DNA of 64,000 nucleotides. Source: Streptomyces humicola. Lineage in GTDB: Bacteria > Actinomycetota > Actinomycetes > Streptomycetales > Streptomycetaceae. Under the pieces are notes generated by a model. It worked only from the letters and a program-made list of their open reading frames with translations. It did no database searches and was not told where the DNA came from. The stretch covers positions 1-64,000 of the forward strand of contig NZ_JANFNG010000004.1 of assembly GCF_024436035.1 (NCBI RefSeq). Direction: 5' to 3'. The translations under genes and the position numbers were made by a program. Below, piece by piece: positions 57,333-64,000 of the stretch; the stretch's first letter is position 1; every line of letters begins with the position of its first letter.

Positions 57333-58060
57333 TTGTGCCCGTGGCGATCGACGGCAGGGCGGGCACTGCGGGAAGTACGAGCGCGACCGCGCGCAAGAGC
57401 AAGGCGAGTCAGGGTGCGCCGGGTGCGCCGCCGGCACGGCGCACCCGGCGGGTGCGGATGACCGGCAAGGAGCGCCGCGAGCAGCTCCTCGACATCGGGC
57501 GCACACTGTTCGCGGAACGCGGTTTCGAGGGCACGTCGGTCGAGGAGATCGCGCACAAGGCCGGTGTCTCGAAGCCGGTGGTCTACGAGCACTTCGGCGG
57601 CAAGGAGGGCCTGTACGCCGTCGTCGTGGACCGCGAGATGCGGATGCTGCTGGACTTGGTGACCAGCGCGCTCACCGGCGGCCACCCGCGGGAGCTGCTC
57701 GAACAGGCGGCCTTCGCGCTGCTCGACTACATCGAGCAGTCGACGGACGGCTTCCGCATCCTGGTGCGCGATTCGCCGGTGGCCCAGTCGACGGGCACGT
57801 TCGCATCGCTGATCAGTGACATCGCCACACAGGTCGAGGACATCCTCGGGCTCGAGTTCAAGCAGCGCGGCTTCGAGCCGAAGCTGGCACCGATGTACGC
57901 GCAGGCGCTGGTCGGGATGGTGGCGCTGACCGGCCAGTGGTGGCTGGACGTCCGCAAGCCGAAGAAGGCCGACGTGGCCGCACATCTGGTGAATCTGGCG
58001 TGGAACGGCCTGTCCGGCCTGGAGCCCAAGCCGCGGCTGATAGGGCACCGCAAGGCGTGA
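57329..58060 (+). CDS. TetR family regulator of the desaturase operon
   Basis: 243 residues. The basic, disordered first 40 residues are followed by the TetR helix-turn-helix RREQLLDIGRTLFAERGFEGTSVEEIAHKAGVSKPVVYEHFGGKEGLYA and an all-helical ligand domain. Co-translation with the desaturase suggests that it senses acyl-CoA or membrane state and controls its own operon through the box at 56296. Confidence 0.93.
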   Translation: MIVPVAIDGRAGTAGSTSATARKSKASQGAPGAPPARRTRRVRMTGKERREQLLDIGRTLFAERGFEGTSVEEIAHKAGVSKPVVYEHFGGKEGLYAVVVDREMRMLLDLVTSALTGGHPRELLEQAAFALLDYIEQSTDGFRILVRDSPVAQSTGTFASLISDIATQVEDILGLEFKQRGFEPKLAPMYAQALVGMVALTGQWWLDVRKPKKADVAAHLVNLAWNGLSGLEPKPRLIGHRKA

Positions 58061-58097
58061 GCTCCAGGCCGGGGGTGGCGTCAGTGGCCGGGGTGGC

Positions 58098-58466
58098 TCA
58101 GCCGGCGCCGACGGGCTCCAGGAACTCCAGGCGGTTGCCGAACGGGTCCTCGCAGTAGAAGCGGCGGTGCCCGGGGAGGTTGTCGTCCCAGACGACCTTC
58201 GCGCCGCGCTCCTCCAGGCGAGCGGCAAAGGCGTCGATCCCGTCGACCCTGATGCCCGGGTGCGCCTTCCTGGCGGGCCGGAACCCCTCCTCGACGCCGA
58301 TGTGCAGCCGGGCGGCGCCCGAGGCGAACCAGCAGCCGCCGCGCGCGGCGAGCAGCGGGGGTTTGGGGATCTCCGTCATCCCGAGCACGTCACCGTAGTA
58401 CGCACGCAACTCGTCCTCGGTGCCGGGCGGCGCGGCGAGCTGGACGTGGTCGAGTGCACTGATCAT
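58098..58466 (-). CDS. VOC (glyoxalase/bleomycin-resistance-like) family protein
   Basis: 122 residues with the two beta-alpha-beta-beta-beta modules: ISALDHVQLAAPPG, then YYGDVLGMTEI; and the second with GIRVDGIDAFAARLEERGAKVV, then RRFYCEDPFGNRLEFLEP. Metal ligands of the fold (His near the start of module one, Glu of LEFLEP at the end) are present. Reaction unknown. Six bp separate it from the stop of tam upstream, so the two form one transcript. Confidence 0.85.
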   Translation of the reverse strand: MISALDHVQLAAPPGTEDELRAYYGDVLGMTEIPKPPLLAARGGCWFASGAARLHIGVEEGFRPARKAHPGIRVDGIDAFAARLEERGAKVVWDDNLPGHRRFYCEDPFGNRLEFLEPVGAG

Positions 58467-58472
58467 CGGGGT

Positions 58473-59282
58473 TCAGCTCCTTTTCGTGGCCACTGCGAAG
58501 ATCCGGCGGAACGGGAAGGCCGTGCCGCGCGGACCGGACGGGTAGGCCTTGCGCAGTAGGTCGCGGTACTGGGCGAGGAACTCCTCCCGGGCGGGAGGGT
58601 CGTCTGCGAGTGCGGTGAGGACGGGACGCAGCGCTGTGCCCTTGGTCCACTCCAGCACCGGGTCCTCGCCGTGGAGGAGCTGGACGTAGGTGGTCTCCCA
58701 TGCGTCGACGGTGCATCCGAGCGAGTCGAAGAGCTCGAGATATCCGGCGGGTTCGAGGATGTGGACGTAGCGGCGGCCGTGCCCCTTGAGACGGTCGTGC
58801 CACTGGGGTGCGTCGCAGAGCTCGGCGAGCAGGGCGTGGCTGGGGGCGTCGAAGTTGCCGGGGACCTGGAGGGCGAAGGTGCCGCCCGGGGCGAGGGATC
58901 CGACCCAGTGGGGGATCATGTCGGGGTGGTTGGGGACCCACTGCAGAGCGGCGTTGGAGACGATGAGGTCGTAGGCCTGATCGGGGATCCAGACGGCGGC
59001 GTCGGTATGGCGGAAGCGGACAGTGCCGCCCGACGGGGTCCGGCCCGCGTACTGCTCGGCGCTCGCGAGCATCTCGGCGGAGCTGTCGAGGCCGGTGATG
59101 TCGGCGTCCGGCCAGCGGTCGGCGAGCTGGACGGTGACGTTGCCCGGCCCGCAGCCGAGGTCGGCGATCTTCGGCGGGGTACCCGGGAGTTCGGGTATGC
59201 GGGCGAGGAGGTCGCGGAACGGCCGCGTGCGGTGGCCGGAGTGCCGGAGGTACTGGTGTGGATCCCAGGTCGCCTGGTGCAT
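58473..59282 (-). CDS. tam: Trans-aconitate 2-methyltransferase
   Basis: 269 residues. SAM motif ADLGCGPGNVTVQLADRWP, LDSSAEMLASA, DLIVSNAALQWVPNHPDMIPHW, and the Tam-specific stretch VHILEPAGYLELFDSLGCTVDAWETTYVQLLHGEDPVLEWTKGT (read in parts). It methylates trans-aconitate to relieve inhibition of aconitase. ATG 59282 follows AAGGGG. A divergent MarR gene with shared operator boxes suggests control by that regulator. Confidence 0.9.
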   Translation of the reverse strand: MHQATWDPHQYLRHSGHRTRPFRDLLARIPELPGTPPKIADLGCGPGNVTVQLADRWPDADITGLDSSAEMLASAEQYAGRTPSGGTVRFRHTDAAVWIPDQAYDLIVSNAALQWVPNHPDMIPHWVGSLAPGGTFALQVPGNFDAPSHALLAELCDAPQWHDRLKGHGRRYVHILEPAGYLELFDSLGCTVDAWETTYVQLLHGEDPVLEWTKGTALRPVLTALADDPPAREEFLAQYRDLLRKAYPSGPRGTAFPFRRIFAVATKRS

Positions 59283-59386
59283 GGCGGGCCCCTTATGGCT
59301 CTTGTGAGGTGGCGTGGCCGGTACCGAAAGGCCTAGTCGAAGGTCTCTCGGCGACGACATTGCCCATACAATCCGGTTTCCAATCT

Positions 59387-59433
59387 CTTGATATCAAGCT
59401 TATTGATATCAAGAGAGTTTTCTTGAAGTCAAG
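59387..59433. promoter_or_regulatory. Three palindromic boxes between tam and the MarR gene
   Basis: CTTGATATCAAG (59387-59398), ATTGATATCAAG (59402-59413) and CTTGAAGTCAAG (59422-59433). The spacing of starts is 15 and 20 bp. The first two contain the perfect palindrome TTGATATCAA. They stand out as AT-rich islands and have the form of MarR dimer sites controlling both divergent genes. Confidence 0.75.
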
Positions 59434-59456
59434 AGACTTCACGTCGACACAACCAC

Positions 59457-59462
59457 TACACT
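59457..59462 (+). promoter_or_regulatory. -10 element of a probably leaderless MarR gene
   Basis: TACACT 8 bp before the ATG at 59470 puts the start of transcription on or next to the start codon. No Shine-Dalgarno lies between them, which supports a leaderless mRNA. Confidence 0.5.
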
Positions 59463-59469
59463 GATCGGC

Positions 59470-59967
59470 ATGGAGGACGAGGTCGATCGGCTGGTTGCTG
59501 CATGGCGCCGAGAGCGCCCTGACCTCGACGTGGAGCCGCTCGAGGTGCTCAGCCGGGTCAGCAGGCTCGCGCGGCACCTGGACCGCGCGCGCCGGCTCGC
59601 CTTCGCCGAGCACAGCCTGGAGCCATGGGAGTTCGACGTGCTCACCTCCCTGCGCCGCGCCGGATCGCCGTACCAGCTCTCGCCGGGACAGCTGCTCACC
59701 CAGACGCTCGTGACCTCCGGCACCATGACCAACCGCATCGACCGGCTCGCCAAGAAGGGGCTCGTCGAACGGCTGCCCGACCCCAACGACCGACGCGGGG
59801 TGCTGGTCCGCCTGACGCGGGAGGGGCAGGACCGCGCCGACCAGGCGCTCGCCGGCCTGCTCGACCAGGAGCGGGCGATCCTGGGTGAGTTGTCGGCTGC
59901 ACAGCGAGGCGAACTCGCGGGGCTGCTAAGGCAGTTGACGGCACCCTTCGACAACGAGCCGGGCTGA
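59470..59967 (+). CDS. MarR family regulator
   Basis: 165 residues: a winged helix-turn-helix with EPWEFDVLTSLRRAG, then LLTQTLVTSGTMTNRIDRLAKKGLVERLPDPNDRRGVLVRLTREG (recognition helix and wing). N- and C-terminal helices form the dimer. Divergent from tam, with three palindromic boxes between them. Confidence 0.93.
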   Translation: MEDEVDRLVAAWRRERPDLDVEPLEVLSRVSRLARHLDRARRLAFAEHSLEPWEFDVLTSLRRAGSPYQLSPGQLLTQTLVTSGTMTNRIDRLAKKGLVERLPDPNDRRGVLVRLTREGQDRADQALAGLLDQERAILGELSAAQRGELAGLLRQLTAPFDNEPG

Positions 59968-59993
59968 CGCGGCAACGTGCCGGGGTGACGGTG

Positions 59994-60776
59994 CTACGAA
60001 GGTGAGCTGCCCGCGCCGGCCGGGACGCCGAGGTCGATGGGGCCGACGCCGGCGCGGCGGGCGAGTGCGACGGCGGCGAGCGTCGAGTGCACCCCCAGCT
60101 TCCCCAAGACGTTCTGCATGTGGGTGCGGACCGTATGGGGGGAGAGGAAGAGCCGCTCGGCGACGGCCTTACGGCCAAGGCCCGCCACCATGCAGCGCAG
60201 CACCTCCTGTTCACGGGGTGTCAGCGACTCCACGAGGCGTTCGCTCTCGGTGCGGTGGCGGCGCGCGGCCGTCAACTCACGCAGTACCCCCGTCAACAGG
60301 GCAGGCGGCAGATGCGTCTCGTCGCGCAGCACGCCGCGGACGACGGCGAGCAGGCGGGAGAGGGAACTGTCCTTGGCGACCCATCCGGACGCGCCCGCCT
60401 GCAGGGCGCGAGCGGCCCGGCGCGGATCGTCACGCTCGGCGAGCACGACGGTGCGCAGCGCGGGGTGGTCGGTGCGGGCCTTCTCGATGAGGGTGATGCC
60501 GTCGGGGACCGTGGTGGCGCCCGCGTCGTCGGGCGCGCCGCCGGTCTGCTCGGGCCGACGGGGGGCCGGCACCCTGACCGCGGTGCCGAGATCCGCGTCG
60601 ACCAGCATCACGTCGAAGCGGCGGCCGTCGGAGACCGCCCGCTCCAGACAGCGGTGGGCGGCCGGTGCACTGCCGACCGCCGACACCTCCACATCGGATT
60701 CCGCCGCGAGCGCGGCGGCGAGCGATTCAGCGAAGATTCGATGGTCGTCGACGACGAGAACACGGATCCGGGCCAT
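59994..60776 (-). CDS. LuxR-type response regulator with an unusual receiver
   Basis: 260 residues. Receiver: RIRVLVVDDHRIF (acidic pair), VMLVDADLG with the phospho-acceptor Asp60, GWVAKDSS (Lys). Between Asp60 and the DG motif about 25 extra residues (Pro/Gly/Ala-rich) are inserted, and the switch Thr/Ser position is Ala in VVLAERDD. The C-terminal NarL-type helix-turn-helix is SLTPREQEVLRCMVAGLGRKAVAERLFLSPHTVRTHMQNVLGKLG (in parts). No kinase gene is adjacent. It may work without normal phosphorylation. Confidence 0.88.
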   Translation of the reverse strand: MARIRVLVVDDHRIFAESLAAALAAESDVEVSAVGSAPAAHRCLERAVSDGRRFDVMLVDADLGTAVRVPAPRRPEQTGGAPDDAGATTVPDGITLIEKARTDHPALRTVVLAERDDPRRAARALQAGASGWVAKDSSLSRLLAVVRGVLRDETHLPPALLTGVLRELTAARRHRTESERLVESLTPREQEVLRCMVAGLGRKAVAERLFLSPHTVRTHMQNVLGKLGVHSTLAAVALARRAGVGPIDLGVPAGAGSSPS

Positions 60777-60865
60777 GTGATCACACTCCCCCAGCCGTAC
60801 TCCTCACGACAATACCGGCAGTGGGGTCGGGGTGAGGTGCGAATGTGCGCACCGGCTGTGCGCGC

Positions 60866-62008
60866 TCACCGCACGCGCGTCGCTCCCGTGGAGGGCGTCG
60901 CCGGGAAGATGCGCGGGGACCGCAGCTTCGCGTCGTCGAACGCCGCGGCGATCGCCTCCTCGACCTTCTCGCAGAGCCCGTCCTCCACGAGAACGATCGC
61001 CGAGCCGCCGAATCCGCCCCCGGTCATCCGCGCCCCGAGCGCTCCGGCGTCGCTCGCCGTGTCGACGACCAGGTCCAACTCGGGGCAGGAGACGCGGAAG
61101 TCGTCACGCAGCGATGCGTGTCCCTCGGTGAGCAGAGGGCCGATGCCCCGCGCGTCACCTGCCTCCAGCAGTGCGACGACCCTCTCGACGCGGCGGTTCT
61201 CCGTCACGATGTGCCGCACCAGCCGCCGGACGCTCTCGTCCTTCACCTCGGCCAGCGCGGCGTCCAGCCCCTCGTAGGGGACGTCGCGCAGCGCGTCGAC
61301 GCCCAGTGCCGCGGCGCCCTCCTCGCAGCCGCGGCGGCGCCGGCCGTACTCACCGTCGCTGTGGGCGTGCTTGACGCCGGTGTCGACGACGAGCAGGGAC
61401 AACCCCCGGGCGGCGAGGTCGAAGGGGATCTGACGGTGGCTGAGGTCCCGGGTGTCGAGGAAGAGCGCGTGGCCCTCGGTGCAGCAGGCCGATGCGGTCT
61501 GGTCCATGATCCCGGTGGGGGCGCCGACGAAGACGTTCTCGGCGCGCTGGCACAGCCGCGCCAACTGCCAGGGCTGCAGCGGCAGCTCGTACAGGTCGCG
61601 CAGCGCGAGCGCGGTGACGACTTCGAGCGCGGCGGAGGAGGAGAGCCCCGCGCCTACGGGGACGGTGCTGTCGTAGTGGATGTCGGCGCCGCGGACGGCG
61701 TCGTGGCCCGCGGCGTGCAGGGCCCAGATCACGCCCGCCGGGTAGGAGGCCCAGCCGTCGACCCCCCCGGGCTCCAGGTCGTCGATGCGCAGCCACACGG
61801 TGTCGGACGGGTCGGCGGAGGAGTGCAGGCGGAGCACTCCGTCGTCGCGGCGCGCGACGGCAGCGCGGGTGGTGAGCGGGAGCGCGAAGGGCATTACGAA
61901 CCCGTCGTTGTAATCGGTGTGTTCACCGATGAGGTTCACTCTGCCCGGAGCCGCCCACTCACCCTCGGGGGTGAACTCATAGGCCGCCTGGAACGCGTCG
62001 ACGGTCAC
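60866..62008 (-). CDS. galK: Galactokinase
   Basis: 380 residues of the GHMP family: [25 protein letters not shown] (galactose signature), [19 protein letters not shown] (ATP loop), [12 protein letters not shown] (catalytic Asp) and [11 protein letters not shown]. It phosphorylates galactose at C1 in the Leloir pathway. Last gene of galT-galE-galK; its start overlaps the galE stop (ATGA). Confidence 0.96.
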   Translation of the reverse strand: MTVDAFQAAYEFTPEGEWAAPGRVNLIGEHTDYNDGFVMPFALPLTTRAAVARRDDGVLRLHSSADPSDTVWLRIDDLEPGGVDGWASYPAGVIWALHAAGHDAVRGADIHYDSTVPVGAGLSSSAALEVVTALALRDLYELPLQPWQLARLCQRAENVFVGAPTGIMDQTASACCTEGHALFLDTRDLSHRQIPFDLAARGLSLLVVDTGVKHAHSDGEYGRRRRGCEEGAAALGVDALRDVPYEGLDAALAEVKDESVRRLVRHIVTENRRVERVVALLEAGDARGIGPLLTEGHASLRDDFRVSCPELDLVVDTASDAGALGARMTGGGFGGSAIVLVEDGLCEKVEEAIAAAFDDAKLRSPRIFPATPSTGATRVR

Positions 62009-62982
62009 TGTCCGTTCTCCTTACGCAGCTCGAAATCCCAGGCGTCGCGGACGATGGAGGTGAGGTCGGTGCGGGCGGGTTTCCAGCCGAGGCGGGTGCG
62101 GGCGCGTTCGGCGGAGGCGACGAGGACGGCAGGGTCGCCGCCGCGCCGCGGCGCCACGGTCTCGGGGATCGGGTGGCCGGTGACGCGGCGGACGGTCTCG
62201 ATCACCTCACGGACCGAGAAGCCGTTGCCGTTGCCGAGGTTGCAGATCAGATGCTCACCGGTGCGGGCATGGGCGAGAGCGAGGAGGTGGGCCTCTGCAA
62301 GATCGGCGACATGGATGTAGTCGCGCACGCAGGTGCCGTCGGGGGTTGGGTAGTCGTCGCCGTAGACGGAGATCGACTCACGCTTGCCGAGAGCTACCTG
62401 GAGCACCAGCGGAATCAGGTGGGTTTCGGGGTCGTGCCGTTCGCCGTACGGGCCGTACGAGCCGGCGACGTTGAAGTAGCGCAGGGAGACAGCGGCCAGG
62501 CCGTGCGCCGCGCACTCGCCGGTGATCATGTGGTCGACGGCCAGCTTGCTCGCGCCGTACGGGTTGGTGGGCGACGCGGGGGCGTCCTCGGTGATGGGCA
62601 CGGTGCGGGGTTCGCCGTAGACGGCGGCCGTGGAGGAGAAGACGAGAGTGCGCACGCCCACGTCGCGCATGGCGGTGAGCAGGTCGGTCGTGCCGCCGAC
62701 ATTGTTGCGCCAGTACTTCTCGGGGTTGACGACGGACTCGCCCACCTGTGAGCTGGCGGCGAAGTGCAGGACGGCGTCGTAGGACGGGTCGAGCACACGG
62801 ACCGCGTCCTGGATGCGGCCCTGGACGAAGTCGGCGCCCGCGGGGACGCCCTGGCTGTGCCCGGTGGTCACGTCGTCGAGGATCGTGACCTGGTGTCCGG
62901 CGTCGAGCAGGTGCGCTGCGACGACACTGCCAACGTAACCGGCACCGCCGGTTACCAGGACCTTCTTGCCCGTGCTGCTCAC
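62005..62982 (-). CDS. galE: UDP-glucose 4-epimerase
   Basis: 325 residues. Rossmann loop [19 protein letters not shown], catalytic [11 protein letters not shown] (Ser/Thr) and [11 protein letters not shown] (Tyr-x3-Lys), and the substrate part [17 protein letters not shown]. It interconverts UDP-galactose and UDP-glucose. Coupled by 4-bp overlaps to galT upstream and galK downstream. Confidence 0.96.
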   Translation of the reverse strand: MSSTGKKVLVTGGAGYVGSVVAAHLLDAGHQVTILDDVTTGHSQGVPAGADFVQGRIQDAVRVLDPSYDAVLHFAASSQVGESVVNPEKYWRNNVGGTTDLLTAMRDVGVRTLVFSSTAAVYGEPRTVPITEDAPASPTNPYGASKLAVDHMITGECAAHGLAAVSLRYFNVAGSYGPYGERHDPETHLIPLVLQVALGKRESISVYGDDYPTPDGTCVRDYIHVADLAEAHLLALAHARTGEHLICNLGNGNGFSVREVIETVRRVTGHPIPETVAPRRGGDPAVLVASAERARTRLGWKPARTDLTSIVRDAWDFELRKENGQ

Positions 62983-64000
62983 TGGTGTCGCGCCTTTCGC
63001 TCGTAGCCGGGTGTGGCGATCTCGCGCAGCCGTGCGGCGGCCGCCTCCGGGGGCACATCGTTGATGAACACGTTCATGCCGGACTCGGAACCCGCGAGGA
63101 ACTTCAGCTTGCCCGACGTGCGGCGAATGGTGAAAAGTTCCAGATGGAGGGCGAAGTCACGGCGTGAGGGGTGGCTTACGGGCGCCTGGTGCCACGCGGC
63201 GATGTACGGGGTCGGCGGCTCGTCCTTGCCGAAGATCCGGTCGAAGCGGCGCAGCAGTTCGAGGTAGACGACGGGGAATTCGGCGCGCGCTGCGTCGTCG
63301 AGCGCGAGCAGGTCCGGCACGCGGTGGTTGGGGTACAGGTGCACCTCGTAGGGCCAGTGGGCGGCGTGCGGGACGAAGGCGGTCCAGTGGTCGGCCTCGA
63401 TGACGATCCGGCTGCCGGCAGCGCGTTCGGCGGCGAGCACGTCGTCGAAGAGATTCCCGCCTGCGATGCGTTCGCGATGGCGGTCGAGGGCGCGCAGCAT
63501 GCGCTCGGTGCGCGGGGTGACGAAGGGGTAGCCGTAGATCTGGCCATGCGGGTGACTGAGGGTGACGCCGATCTCGCGGCCGCGGTTCTCGAAGCAGAAG
63601 ACCTGCTCGACGCCGGGGAGCTGGGAGAGCTCGGCGGTGCGGTCGGTCCATGCCTCCAGCACGAGGCGGGCCTGCTCCGGGGTGAGGTCGGCGAAGGACG
63701 CGTCGTGGTCTGAGGTGAAGCACACGACCTCACAGCGTCCGGCCCCGGGACGGTGGGCGAGCAGGCCATGGCCGTCCTCGGCGGTGAGCGGTCCCGGGCC
63801 GCCGGTGAGCGAGGGGAACCGGTTCTCGAAGACGACGACGTCGTAGTCGTCGGCTGGGATCTCGGAGTGGCGCCCGTCGCGCGAGGGACACAGAGGGCAT
63901 TCGTCTGCCGGCGGGTGATAGGTGCGGCCCTGGCGGTGCGAGGCGACGGCGATCCACTCGTCGAGCAGCGCGTCGTAGCGGATCTCGGAGGCGGTGGCGG
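62979..64000 (-). CDS. galT: Galactose-1-phosphate uridylyltransferase (5' end beyond the window)
   Basis: The frame runs open to the right edge, so the first residues are missing. Visible: [20 protein letters not shown], the zinc cysteines [22 protein letters not shown], the [10 protein letters not shown] active site with the uridylylated His, and the C-terminal His-rich half ([20 protein letters not shown]). It exchanges UMP between UDP-glucose and galactose-1-phosphate. First visible gene of the galTEK operon; the promoter is outside the window. Confidence 0.95.
   Translation of the reverse strand, partial: ATASEIRYDALLDEWIAVASHRQGRTYHPPADECPLCPSRDGRHSEIPADDYDVVVFENRFPSLTGGPGPLTAEDGHGLLAHRPGAGRCEVVCFTSDHDASFADLTPEQARLVLEAWTDRTAELSQLPGVEQVFCFENRGREIGVTLSHPHGQIYGYPFVTPRTERMLRALDRHRERIAGGNLFDDVLAAERAAGSRIVIEADHWTAFVPHAAHWPYEVHLYPNHRVPDLLALDDAARAEFPVVYLELLRRFDRIFGKDEPPTPYIAAWHQAPVSHPSRRDFALHLELFTIRRTSGKLKFLAGSESGMNVFINDVPPEAAAARLREIATPGYERKARHQ

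Overview
The window is chromosomal DNA of a Streptomyces or a very close relative. GC is very high with strongly biased third positions, starts are often GTG, and the gene order (hut, cbs, thiolase, bldA, ndh, ppx-divIC-eno, rpfA, P450, mazG, mfd, glmU-prs-rplY-pth, ppc, desaturase, gal) is the order I remember from the S. coelicolor core arm. It is not a prophage, a plasmid or an antibiotic cluster. I see no insertion sequence and no CRISPR array.

Layout. 1-9 kb: histidine degradation (hutU, with a tandemly duplicated 3' junction), a broken proline racemase remnant, a fold-III PLP decarboxylase-like enzyme, a MurR/RpiR regulator, an MMPL exporter and a MatB-like acyl-CoA synthetase. 9-17 kb: cystathionine beta-synthase, a GDSL hydrolase, a thiolase, small conserved proteins, a Bax-inhibitor-like membrane protein and the tRNA-Leu(UAA) gene bldA. 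17-24 kb: an ABC exporter pair, a cyclopropane synthase-like methyltransferase, and type II NADH dehydrogenase with two Rex-like boxes upstream. 24-37 kb: ppx, DUF501, divIC, eno; rpfA with a c-di-AMP (ydaO) riboswitch leader; a P450, endonuclease V, mazG, a SurA-like lipoprotein and mfd. 37-42 kb: a second ABC exporter pair, paralogous to the first, and a coiled-coil protein. 42-47 kb: a compact group of polymorphic-toxin-type domains joined to immunity domains. 47-56 kb: a histidine kinase, ppc, pth, rplY, prs, glmU and tRNA-Gln. 56-64 kb: a fatty acid desaturase with its TetR regulator, a VOC protein, tam and a MarR regulator with palindromic boxes between them, an unusual LuxR-type regulator, and a galT-galE-galK operon that runs off the right edge.

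The most interesting stretch is 42271-46767. Two divergent gene pairs encode a WHH/HNH-like nuclease domain fused to SUKH, a deaminase-like domain placed between a possible YrhB-like domain and a SUKH-4 domain, and a YwqJ-type deaminase translationally coupled to a SUKH-3 protein. None has an evident export signal. The strongest regulatory link is between bldA (the UUA-reading tRNA) and the single in-frame TTA codon I found among the recognised genes, in the MatB-like synthetase. All family assignments were made by reading motifs, not by database search.
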